The notes under the pieces: generated by a model
What the model was told of the DNA's origin: nothing
What the model saw: the letters and a program-made list of their open reading frames with translations, nothing else
Databases searched by the model: none
Translations under genes and position numbers: made by a program
Shown here: positions 1 through 6,170 of the stretch, one piece after another
How positions within the stretch are numbered: the first letter of the stretch is position 1
How the letters are laid out: each line of letters begins with the position of its first letter
DNA from: Actinomycetes bacterium
GTDB lineage: Bacteria > Actinomycetota > Acidimicrobiia > Acidimicrobiales > Palsa-688
Direction of reading: 5' to 3'
DNA length: 7,978 bases
Assembly: GCA_021816565.1 (NCBI GenBank)
Contig: JAKAXN010000202.1
Location: 1-7,978, forward strand

Positions 1-57
1 GCCGCGCTCGATGACGTCGACACCCCGGCTGATCTGGAAAGGCTGACCCGGTCGTGA
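1..57 (+). CDS. C-terminal end of a MobA/MocA-like molybdenum cofactor nucleotidyltransferase (partial)
   Basis: The first 18 codons, read in frame from base 1, give AALDDVDTPADLERLTRS and then TGA at 55-57. A D-[VI]-[DN]-T-P-x-D-L segment a few residues before the stop is typical of the MobA/MocA/CofC-type nucleotidyltransferases, which attach GMP or CMP to molybdopterin. The next gene is fdhD, whose target enzymes carry a bis-MGD cofactor, and this supports a molybdenum cofactor role. The stop overlaps the fdhD start (GTGA, 54-57), so the two genes are in one operon. Only the extreme C-terminus is visible. The same tail also occurs in other NTP-transferase-fold proteins, so the exact substrate cannot be told. 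Confidence 0.5.
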   Translation, partial: AALDDVDTPADLERLTRS

Positions 58-911
58 TGAGCATCCCCCGCCCGGTCACGGCCGTGAGGGCCATCAAGGT
101 CCGCCCGGACCGCCACGTCGAGCTACCCGAGCACGTGGCCACCGAGGAGCCGATGCAGATCCTGGTGGCCGGTCCCGGCCAGGAGGCCGCTCCCCTGTCG
201 GTGACCATGCGCACCCCCGGCCACGACTTCGAGCTGGCCGCCGGGTTCGTCCTGACCGAGGGGGTGGGCGACCGCCGGGAGATCGCCTCCGTCGACTACT
301 GCGAGGCCGTCGACCGCAGCGACCCCACCACCCGCTACAACCACGTGACCGTACGGCTCAACCGGCCGTGGGAGCGCCGGGGCGAGGCCCGGTACTTCGC
401 CGCCTCGTCGAGTTGCGGGACCTGCGGCAAGGCCACCATCGACCAGATCGAGACGGAGTGCCAGGCGCTGGCGGCCGGCCGGCCCTTCGCCGCCTCTGTG
501 ATATCCGCCCTCCCCGACCGGCTCCGGACGGCCCAGAAGTCCTTCGACCGCACCGGCGGCCTGCACGCCGCCGGCCTGTTCGACCGGGGCGGGGAGCTGT
601 GCTGCGCCCGCGAAGACGTGGGCCGCCACAACGCGGTGGACAAGGTGGTCGGTTGGACGGTCCTGGCCGGGCTGGCCGGAGGAACACCGGCCGACCTGGG
701 GGACATGATGCTGGCCGTGTCCGGCCGGGTCAGCTTCGAGATCGTGCAGAAGGCCGCCGTGGCCGGTATCGGATTGATCGCCGCCGTGTCTGCTCCCTCC
801 AGCCTGGCCGTGGATGCGGCGCAGCGGCTGGGGGTGACGGTCGCCGCCTTCGTGCGCGGTGACAGCTTCAATGTCTACAGCCGGCCCGAGAGGGTCGCCT
901 TCGAGACCTGA
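54..911 (+). CDS. fdhD: FdhD, formate dehydrogenase accessory sulfurtransferase
   Basis: This is a 285-residue protein of normal family length. FdhD takes sulfur from an IscS-type cysteine desulfurase and passes it to the bis-MGD cofactor of formate dehydrogenase, a step needed for activity; it acts in the cytosol. The sequence shows the family signature SSSCGTCGK, with the sulfur-carrying CxxC pair at Cys121 and Cys124. It also has DVGRHNAVDK (residues 188-197) and the C-terminal SGRVSFEIVQKA and FVRGDSFNVYS blocks. No signal peptide or membrane segment is present. GTG at 54 overlaps the upstream TGA, with a weak purine-rich ribosome site GGAAAGG at 36-42 eleven bases away. ATG at 57 is the alternative start and would remove one residue. 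The upstream Mo-cofactor transferase remnant fits the role. The formate dehydrogenase subunit gene itself is not in the window. Confidence 0.96.
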   Translation: MMSIPRPVTAVRAIKVRPDRHVELPEHVATEEPMQILVAGPGQEAAPLSVTMRTPGHDFELAAGFVLTEGVGDRREIASVDYCEAVDRSDPTTRYNHVTVRLNRPWERRGEARYFAASSSCGTCGKATIDQIETECQALAAGRPFAASVISALPDRLRTAQKSFDRTGGLHAAGLFDRGGELCCAREDVGRHNAVDKVVGWTVLAGLAGGTPADLGDMMLAVSGRVSFEIVQKAAVAGIGLIAAVSAPSSLAVDAAQRLGVTVAAFVRGDSFNVYSRPERVAFET

Positions 912-927
912 CCGGCCGCCGGGCGCG

Positions 928-961
928 CCGGGAGGCCCGCACTGACGCGCCGGCCTCCCGG
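928..961. terminator. GC-rich hairpin between convergent fdhD and csp, likely terminator
   Basis: CCGGGAGGCC (928-937) and GGCCTCCCGG (952-961) form a perfect 10-bp stem with a 14-base loop. It sits 16 bases past the fdhD stop and 45 bases past the cold-shock stop on the other strand. On the plus strand the stem is followed by a short T-rich run (TATTTCT), which fits an intrinsic terminator for fdhD. On the minus strand no T run follows, so termination of csp there would depend on the stem alone; U-poor terminators of this kind are common in actinobacteria. A smaller inverted repeat, TATTTC/GAAATA (962-967, 970-975), lies directly beside it. Confidence 0.6.
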
Positions 962-1005
962 TATTTCTCGAAATAGAAGATGCTGCGAGTAGCGAAGTGG
1001 TGCCC

Positions 1006-1209
1006 TCAGCTGAGGCGCTTCACGTTCGCGGCCTGAAGGCCCTTGGGGCCCTGGTTCACCTCGAACTCGACCTTCTCGTTCTCCTCGAGGTTACGGTACC
1101 CGTTGCCCTCGATAGCACTGAAGTGCACGAAGACGTCGGGCCCACTCTCCTGGGAGATGAAGCCGTATCCCTTCTCCGAGTTGAACCACTTAACCGTTCC
1201 TGTGGCCAC
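1006..1209 (-). CDS. CspA-family cold-shock protein
   Basis: This is a 67-residue single cold-shock domain, a five-stranded OB-fold that binds single-stranded RNA and DNA. It acts as an RNA chaperone that melts secondary structure and helps translation in the cold or during growth. The opening [18 protein letters not shown] contains RNP1 (KGYGFI, residues 13-18), VFVHF is RNP2 (26-30), and the chain ends [11 protein letters not shown], all standard for the family. The start is GTG at 1209. It is preceded seven bases upstream by AAAGGAGGG, and translation from it begins exactly at the conserved family N-terminus. The frame is open much further upstream, but that part has no cold-shock similarity. 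The gene is monocistronic: it converges on fdhD and diverges from the mannosidase gene. Its leader is long and structured, as in other cold-shock genes. Which paralogue it is (CspA, CspB and so on) cannot be decided. Confidence 0.97.
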   Translation of the reverse strand: MATGTVKWFNSEKGYGFISQESGPDVFVHFSAIEGNGYRNLEENEKVEFEVNQGPKGLQAANVKRLS

Positions 1210-1320
1210 AAGCCATCCCTCCTTTCCTGGCCGGCCCGGACCTCGTTTCCGGAGAAACGGGCCGGCGGCCCCGGCCGAAGCCGGAGAGGGATTCTGCTTC
1301 TTCAGATGCTCCACCCTCGT
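1210..1320 (-). promoter_or_regulatory. Structured 5' leader of the cold-shock mRNA, possible temperature-responsive element
   Basis: Read on the minus strand, this stretch contains several possible hairpins. The first is CCGGC-UUCG-GCCGG (1284-1271), with a classic C(UUCG)G tetraloop. The second is CGUUUC-UCCG-GAAACG (1259-1244), also a UNCG-type loop closed by C-G. A competing GGGCC-GCC-GGCCC hairpin (1271-1259) overlaps the first by one base. Upstream, AUCCCUCU (1292-1285) is complementary to GGAGGGAU (1222-1215), covering the core of the Shine-Dalgarno with seven Watson-Crick pairs and one G-U. Long leaders that refold with temperature are known for cspA mRNAs. That this one does so is an inference, and the 5' end of the transcript is only estimated. 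Confidence 0.45.
1217..1225 (-). promoter_or_regulatory. Strong Shine-Dalgarno of the cold-shock gene
   Basis: On the minus strand the bases read AAAGGAGGG, a near-perfect anti-16S match seven bases before the GTG at 1209. This is by far the strongest ribosome site in the window and decides the GTG start. An ATG (1216-1214) touches the end of the site, but it is out of frame and too close to be used well. Confidence 0.85.
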
Positions 1321-1327
1321 GGCGGAA

Positions 1328-1354
1328 AACGTAGCACGCCGATACCGTTCGCAA
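1328..1354 (-). promoter_or_regulatory. Candidate promoter of the cold-shock gene
   Basis: On the minus strand an extended -10, TGC-TACGTT (1336-1328), matches the TGn-TAnnnT pattern. A weak -35-like TTGCGA (1354-1349) lies 15 bases upstream. Initiation near 1320 would give a leader of about 110 bases. Alternatives on the same strand are TTGACC (1379-1374) with TATTGC (1356-1351) at 17-base spacing, and a perfect TTGACA (1410-1405) that has no good -10 at the right distance. The -35 boxes of these alternatives fall in or beside the start of the mannosidase gene. Confidence 0.35.
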
Positions 1355-1389
1355 TACCCTTCTCTGCGCGTTCGGTCAATCCGTCTGCC

Positions 1390-1395
1390 TAGCCT
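1390..1395 (+). promoter_or_regulatory. Candidate -10 box for a leaderless mannosidase transcript
   Basis: TAGCCT fits the actinobacterial TAnnnT -10 pattern and ends eight bases before the GTG at 1404. Transcription would therefore begin at or within a base or two of the start codon. No Shine-Dalgarno lies upstream of that GTG, which agrees with a leaderless mRNA. No convincing -35 is seen at 16-18 bases spacing, which is usual for this promoter class. Confidence 0.4.
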
Positions 1396-1403
1396 GTCTG
1401 GCC

Positions 1404-4073
1404 GTGTCAAGGACGGTGTCAGTCGTCGCCCACAGCCACTGGGACAGGGAGTGGTACGCCCCGTTCGAGGCGTACCGGCTGAGGCTGGTGACCATGATGG
1501 ATGGGCTTCTGCAATTGCTGGAAGGCGACGGTGAATACGCCCACTTCCACCTGGACGGCCAGGTGGCAATGGTGGACGACTATTTGGACGCCCGCCCCGA
1601 GGCGCGGAGCCGGCTGCGGGCCCTGATCGGAGCCGGGCGCCTGTCCGTGGGGCCGTGGTATGTGCTGATGGACGAGTTCTGCGTCTCGGCCGAGACGGTG
1701 GTCCGCAACCTGCAACTCGGGATGGAGCGGGCCGCGGCGCTGGGCGGCGGGCCCACGGTCGGCTACCTGCCGGACATGTTCGGCCATGTCGGCCAGATGC
1801 CACAGATCCTCTCGGCCGCCGGGATCAGCGAAGCCGTCGTCTGGCGGGGGGTGCCGTCGGCGGTCACCAGCACCGCCTTCTGGTGGGAGGGGCCCGACGG
1901 CAGCCGGGTCCGGGCCGAGTACCTGCCGGTCGGCTACGCCGCCGGGGCCTTCCTGCCCGCCGACCCGGACGCCCTGGTAACCCGCCTGGCCGCCCACGAG
2001 GAGGAGATCGGAGCCTTCCTCCGTCCGGGATGGCCCCTCCTGCTGATGAACGGCGGTGATCACCAGAACCCGCAGCCGTGGTTGCCGGACGTGCTGAAGG
2101 CGGCCAACGGGGCCCAGGACCGGTACTTCTTCCAACAGGTCAGCCTGGAAGCCCATCTGGCCGCCGCCCCGACCACCGGTCTGCCCACCTGGCGGGGGGA
2201 GCTGCGCAGCGGGCACCGGGCTCCCGTCCTCACGGGCGTCCTGTCCAACCGGGTGGACATCAAGCGGGCGGCGGCTGCGACCGAGGAGGTCCTGGAGCGG
2301 CGGGCCGAGCCGCTGGCCGCCCTGTGGCTGCCCCCCGACCTGTGGCCGGCGGAGTTGGAGCGGGCCTGGCTGGAGGTGATCCGCAACTCCGCCCACGACT
2401 CCATCTGCGCCTGCTCCGCCGATGAGGTCGGTCGGGCCGTCCTCCACCGCTACGACACCGCCCGGGCGCTGGCCGCGGACGCGGTGGACCGCTCGGTGGC
2501 CATCGCCGGCGTGGCCCTGGCCGGGCCGGGGCCGGCGGTGCTCAACCCCCTCCCCCACCTCCGCAGCGGGCTGGTGGAACTGCTGCTCGCCGGCACCGAG
2601 CCGCCCCCGGGCACCCAGCAGCTCGAGGCGGTGCCCGACGGCCGGCACCGGCTGGTGGGCACGGGGGGGGACCTGGCGGCCATGGTGGGGCGGCTGGCCG
2701 GCGGGGGTTGGCTGGGACCGTCCGGCCGGGCGGTGGCCGCCTCCCTCGACACGGGGCCGGACGGCCTCGAGCTGATCCTGGACCACGACCCGACCCGATC
2801 CGCCGACCGGCTCCTGACCTCCACCATGGCCGAGGCGTGGGCCCGGGCCGGGGCCGGCCGCGACCAGCCCCTGACCGTGACCGTGCGCCGGGCGGGGTGG
2901 CAGCGGGTCCTGGCCCGGGTGGCCGACGTTCCCGGATGGGGGTGGTCGGAGGCGGCGCCCGACCGGAGCGCCCCGGCGGTCACGGTCGGGGACGGCCCGG
3001 TCCTCGACAACGGGCTGGTACGGGTGGAGATCGACCCGGCCACGGGCACGTTCAGCCTGGACGGGGTGGCGGGCCAGAACCTGATCGTGGAGGAGGGCGA
3101 CGCCGGCGACACCTACAACTTCGCGCCGGTACCGGGGGCCGGTCCGGTCACCGAACCGGCGGAGGTGATGCTGGAGGTCCTCGAGCGGGGGCCCCTGCGG
3201 GGGTCGGTCCGGGTCCGGCGCCGCTACCGTTGGCCGGCCGGGCTGGGCGACGCGGACCGGGACCCCGAACGGCCCGTGACCCGCTCCCCCCGCCTGGAGA
3301 CGGTGGAGGTGGTGTCCGATGTCGAGCTGCGCGCCGGGGAGACGGCGGTGCGGGTCGAGACGTCGTTCGACAACCGCAGCCGGGACCACCGGGTGCGGGT
3401 CGTGTTCCCGCTGGCCGGGCCGGCCCCCGGGACCACCGCGGAGTGCGCCTTCGCGACCGTGGAGCGGGCGCCCGGGGCGGAGGGAGGCCGGCTGGAACCG
3501 GCCCTGGCCACCTTCCCCTCCCGGAGGTTCGTGACCGCCGGGGACCTGACCGTCACCCATGACGGGCTGCTCGAGTACGAGCTGGCGCCGGACGGCCGGT
3601 CCCTGGCGCTGACCCTGCTGCGGGCCACAGGGGTCATCTCCAGACCGTGGCTGCCCACCCGGCCCAACGTGGCCGGGCCGCCGCTGCCGGTGGAGGACAC
3701 CCAGATGCCCGGCCGGGTGAGGGCGCGCTACGCCCTGGCGTCGCGCTGTGGAGACCCGTTCCGTCTGGCCGACGAGGTGTGGACGCCGCTGATCCCGTTC
3801 CGCTCCGAAGGCCACGGCCACCTGCCACGGCGCGGCAGCCGGCTGGAGGTCGACCTCGGGGGCTGCGCGCTGTCCGCGCTGCACCGGAGGGGCGGGGCGG
3901 TGGAGATGCGGGTGTTCAACCCCTCGGCCACCGCCCGGGAGGTGGCCGTGCCGGGCCGGACCGGCACCCTGGTGGACCTCCGGGACCGGCCGGTCGGCCG
4001 GTGGGACGGGCGCTTCCCGGTGGCGCCCGGGGCCGTGGTGACGGCCCGACTGGACTCTCTCAGCCTGGACTAG
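1404..4073 (+). CDS. Glycoside hydrolase family 38 alpha-mannosidase, MngB-like
   Basis: This 889-residue enzyme is predicted to be cytosolic (no signal peptide). It hydrolyses alpha-mannosidic bonds with retention of configuration, using an active-site zinc. The GH38 catalytic domain covers about residues 5-260. It opens with HSHWDREWY, where His12 and Asp14 match the zinc ligands of the family, and has the nucleophile region YLPDMFGH with Asp124. NGGDHQ (Asp219) resembles the NGHDQ of E. coli MngB. The middle domain follows and carries [11 protein letters not shown], where His331 is the expected last zinc ligand. The C-terminal beta domains begin near residue 534 ([11 protein letters not shown], then [11 protein letters not shown]). 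Length and motif order match MngB, which cleaves 2-O-mannosylglycerate, but the substrate here cannot be read from the sequence. The GTG at 1404 has no ribosome site and is probably leaderless; GTG at 1416 is a less likely start. No sugar transporter or kinase gene is adjacent. Its end overlaps the convergent PLP-enzyme gene by 14 bases. Confidence 0.9.
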   Translation: MSRTVSVVAHSHWDREWYAPFEAYRLRLVTMMDGLLQLLEGDGEYAHFHLDGQVAMVDDYLDARPEARSRLRALIGAGRLSVGPWYVLMDEFCVSAETVVRNLQLGMERAAALGGGPTVGYLPDMFGHVGQMPQILSAAGISEAVVWRGVPSAVTSTAFWWEGPDGSRVRAEYLPVGYAAGAFLPADPDALVTRLAAHEEEIGAFLRPGWPLLLMNGGDHQNPQPWLPDVLKAANGAQDRYFFQQVSLEAHLAAAPTTGLPTWRGELRSGHRAPVLTGVLSNRVDIKRAAAATEEVLERRAEPLAALWLPPDLWPAELERAWLEVIRNSAHDSICACSADEVGRAVLHRYDTARALAADAVDRSVAIAGVALAGPGPAVLNPLPHLRSGLVELLLAGTEPPPGTQQLEAVPDGRHRLVGTGGDLAAMVGRLAGGGWLGPSGRAVAASLDTGPDGLELILDHDPTRSADRLLTSTMAEAWARAGAGRDQPLTVTVRRAGWQRVLARVADVPGWGWSEAAPDRSAPAVTVGDGPVLDNGLVRVEIDPATGTFSLDGVAGQNLIVEEGDAGDTYNFAPVPGAGPVTEPAEVMLEVLERGPLRGSVRVRRRYRWPAGLGDADRDPERPVTRSPRLETVEVVSDVELRAGETAVRVETSFDNRSRDHRVRVVFPLAGPAPGTTAECAFATVERAPGAEGGRLEPALATFPSRRFVTAGDLTVTHDGLLEYELAPDGRSLALTLLRATGVISRPWLPTRPNVAGPPLPVEDTQMPGRVRARYALASRCGDPFRLADEVWTPLIPFRSEGHGHLPRRGSRLEVDLGGCALSALHRRGGAVEMRVFNPSATAREVAVPGRTGTLVDLRDRPVGRWDGRFPVAPGAVVTARLDSLSLD

Positions 4074-5193
4074 ACCGGCCGGTCAGGACAGCCACCACCG
4101 GACCGGGACGGCCGCCCCCGGGTCCACCGGGCCGCGCCGACCGCAGTGAAGGCAGCGCCGCCCAGGCCACCGCCCCGGTGGCCTCGACCGGGAAACCCAG
4201 GCCGTGCAGCTCAGCGGTGGCGGCGCCGATGTCGTCCTCGCTGACAGCCAGCACCGCTCCCCCCGACGCCACCGCCGCCCCCCGGATCTGGGCGGCCCGG
4301 GGCGGGTCGGGTATGGCGATGCCGGTGGCCGCGGTGGATGTCGGGTCCGGAGCGGCCCGGCCGTCCCCGGCGGGCCGCGGCCCCAACAGCGGGGCGCACC
4401 TGTCGGCCTGCACCGCCACGATGGCCGGCCGGCGTCCGGCCCGCCCGGAGGCCATCAGGTCCCCGAAGCCCAGCCACAGCCCCAGGACCAGGGTGCCGTT
4501 GCCGGCAGGTACCACCACGGTGCCGTTCTCCAGGTCGGCGACCTGCTCGTACAACTCGAACGCCAGCGTCTTGACCCCGTGGTGGAACGAAGGCTGGTGG
4601 ACGTGGCTGGCGTAGAACGGCGCCCCCGGCGCCGAGGCGGCCGCCACCGCCGCAGCCGCGGCGGCGGCCCTCCCTCCCGGGACCTCGATCACCGACGCAC
4701 CGGATCCGGCGATGGCCCGCACCTTGGCCGGGCCGGTACCGGCCGGCAGGTACACCGTGCAGTCCAGGCCGGCCCGGGCCGCGCACCGCGCCACGGCCCG
4801 GCCGGCGTTACCGCTGCTGTCGATCATCACCGAAGCCACCCCGAGCGAGGCGGCCACGCCGATCATCACCGCCGCGCCCCGGTCCTTGAACGACCCGGTC
4901 GGCTGCTCGTAGTCCGCTTTGACCCACACCCCGGGCCGGACCGCCACCGCCGGGGTGACCTCCGCCCCCAGGTCCACGCCGGCGCCGCCCGGCGGCAGTG
5001 CCGGGCGGTAGCGCTGCAGGTACCGGCCGGAGGGGGGCGCCGGGAGACCGGCCAGCGGATCGACCACCGGGCCGACCAGGTCCAGCAGGCCCCCGCAGCG
5101 GCAGCGCCACAGGCGGGCGGACAGGTCCCACGCCCGCCCGCACCGGGCGCAGACCTCCCGCCACCAGGATTCTCCGGATCCCGGGCCGGTCAC
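4060..5193 (-). CDS. Threonine-synthase-like PLP-dependent enzyme (fold type II) with N-terminal Cys motif
   Basis: This is a 377-residue protein of the tryptophan-synthase-beta superfamily, probably cytosolic. Residues 15-33 hold Cys15, Cys18, Cys31 and Cys33 (CxxC...CxCGG), a zinc-ribbon-like head common on threonine synthases of actinobacteria and archaea. GSFKDRG supplies the PLP lysine, Lys103. SSGNAG (126-131) is the substrate carboxylate loop, PAGNGT (229-234) the phosphate loop, and VLTG near the end (369-372) the segment that meets the PLP ring nitrogen. Threonine synthase makes threonine from O-phosphohomoserine, but related enzymes are dehydratases or beta-replacement enzymes, so the reaction is not fixed. 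The GTG start at 5193 lies two bases after the dehydrogenase stop and has no clear ribosome site, so translational coupling is likely. An Ala-rich stretch (176-187) and a Gly/Pro-rich segment (355-364) look like flexible or low-complexity parts. Confidence 0.82.
   Translation of the reverse strand: MTGPGSGESWWREVCARCGRAWDLSARLWRCRCGGLLDLVGPVVDPLAGLPAPPSGRYLQRYRPALPPGGAGVDLGAEVTPAVAVRPGVWVKADYEQPTGSFKDRGAAVMIGVAASLGVASVMIDSSGNAGRAVARCAARAGLDCTVYLPAGTGPAKVRAIAGSGASVIEVPGGRAAAAAAAVAAASAPGAPFYASHVHQPSFHHGVKTLAFELYEQVADLENGTVVVPAGNGTLVLGLWLGFGDLMASGRAGRRPAIVAVQADRCAPLLGPRPAGDGRAAPDPTSTAATGIAIPDPPRAAQIRGAAVASGGAVLAVSEDDIGAATAELHGLGFPVEATGAVAWAALPSLRSARPGGPGGGRPGPVVAVLTGRSSPG
4073..4084. repeat. 12-bp perfect palindrome at the convergent gene junction
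   Basis: GACCGGCCGGTC reads the same on both strands. It begins at the last base of the mannosidase stop codon and lies inside the last codons of the PLP-enzyme gene. With no loop bases it makes only a poor RNA hairpin, so a terminator role is weak. It may be a protein site or a chance product of GC-rich coding sequence. Confidence 0.25.
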
Positions 5194-5195
5194 GC

Positions 5196-6170
5196 TCAGT
5201 AGCCGGCGCCCGGGTCGACCACGCCGACGAGCTCCGATCCGGTGGCGAAGCGGGCCACGTTGGTCGAGATCCGCTCCGACAGCAGGGGCAGGACCATCTC
5301 CCAGGTGTCGGCGGTGTGGGGGGTGATGATGCAGTTCGGGGCGTCCCAGAGGGGGTGGCCGTCGGGCAGCGGCTCGGGGGCGGTGACGTCGAGGGCCGCC
5401 CCGCCCAGTTCGCCGGCGGCCAGGGCGGCGACCAGGGCATCGGTGTCCACGTGGCCGCCCCGGGCCACGTTGACCAGCCAGCCGGAGGGGCCGATGGCCC
5501 TCATCCGGTCCCGGCCGATGATGCCCCGGGTCTCGGGGGTCAGGGCCAGGGCCAGGAACACCACCAGCGAACCGGGCAGGACCTCGTCGAGTTCTCCGGT
5601 CGTGACGGTGCGGGCCGCGCCGGGCGTGGGCTCCGCGTGGCGGCGAACGACGGTGGCCTCCACCTCGAAGGGGGCCAACAGCCGCAGCAGCTCGGCGCTG
5701 ATGCCACCGCCGCCCAGCACCGTAACCGGCGCCCGGTACAGCGAGGTGCCGCCCTCGGGCCCCCAGGACCGGGCCGGTATCCGGGTGGGGAGCATCCGCA
5801 GGCCGGCCAGGGCCAGCATGAGGGCGTGCTCGGCCACCGGCCGGGCGTAGCAGCCCTTGGCGCAGGTCCACAGGTGGCGGTCGTCGATCAGCCCGCTGGC
5901 CACGTGGTTCTCCACCCCGGCGAAGGGCAGCTGGACCCAACGGATGGTCTTCGAGGCGTCGAGCACGGCCCGCAGCTGGTCGAGGTGACGCGACGACACC
6001 CACACCAGGCCGTCGGCCGGCTGGTCGAGGCCGACCACCCGCCCGCCTGCGGCCTCCACCGCGGAGACGGCGAAGGCGGTGGAGTCGGCCGACCAGGCCG
6101 ACCCGCCGCCCGCCGGGCCGTCCGCGCCGGGGGCCGGGCCCACGGCGATGCGGGGCGCGGCGGCGGTCAC
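5196..6170 (-). CDS. D-isomer-specific 2-hydroxyacid dehydrogenase family protein
   Basis: This 324-residue protein has usual family length and is probably a cytosolic NAD(P)-dependent oxidoreductase interconverting a 2-oxo acid and a D-2-hydroxy acid. The N-terminal substrate part includes LPFAGVENH (81-89). The Rossmann motif is VTVLGGGGIS (149-158), with Ser in place of the usual last glycine. VVRRHAE (174-180) follows the second strand, and its arginines may favour NADP. Then come LTPETRGIIG (210-219), NVARGG with catalytic Arg237, the EPLP glutamate Glu266, and TPHTAD with His285, so the Arg-Glu-His triad is complete. GTG at 6170 forms a GTGA overlap with the crotonase stop. No ribosome site is evident, and coupling to the upstream gene is likely. 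A D-3-phosphoglycerate dehydrogenase role is less likely because there is no C-terminal ACT domain, though short forms exist. Confidence 0.88.
   Translation of the reverse strand: MTAAAPRIAVGPAPGADGPAGGGSAWSADSTAFAVSAVEAAGGRVVGLDQPADGLVWVSSRHLDQLRAVLDASKTIRWVQLPFAGVENHVASGLIDDRHLWTCAKGCYARPVAEHALMLALAGLRMLPTRIPARSWGPEGGTSLYRAPVTVLGGGGISAELLRLLAPFEVEATVVRRHAEPTPGAARTVTTGELDEVLPGSLVVFLALALTPETRGIIGRDRMRAIGPSGWLVNVARGGHVDTDALVAALAAGELGGAALDVTAPEPLPDGHPLWDAPNCIITPHTADTWEMVLPLLSERISTNVARFATGSELVGVVDPGAGY

Noticed and set aside
368..862. Open frames in other registers and on the minus strand within fdhD.
   Set aside because: They give Arg/Pro/Gly-rich products with no motifs. FdhD is complete with its signatures in its own frame.
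1210..1803. N-terminal extension of the cold-shock protein to about 265 residues.
   Set aside because: The extension crosses the leader and the start of the mannosidase gene, is Arg/Pro-rich, and the strong Shine-Dalgarno points to GTG at 1209.
1419..3884. Very long open frame on the minus strand opposite the mannosidase gene.
   Set aside because: It is the usual mirror of a GC-rich gene with G/C third positions. The translation is low-complexity Gly/Pro/Arg/His with no recognisable domain, while the plus-strand frame has full GH38 motifs.
4621..4680. GCC/GCG-rich near-repeat in the PLP-enzyme gene, considered as a tandem repeat.
   Set aside because: It encodes an Ala-rich stretch (residues 176-187) with mixed codons and has no regular repeat unit.
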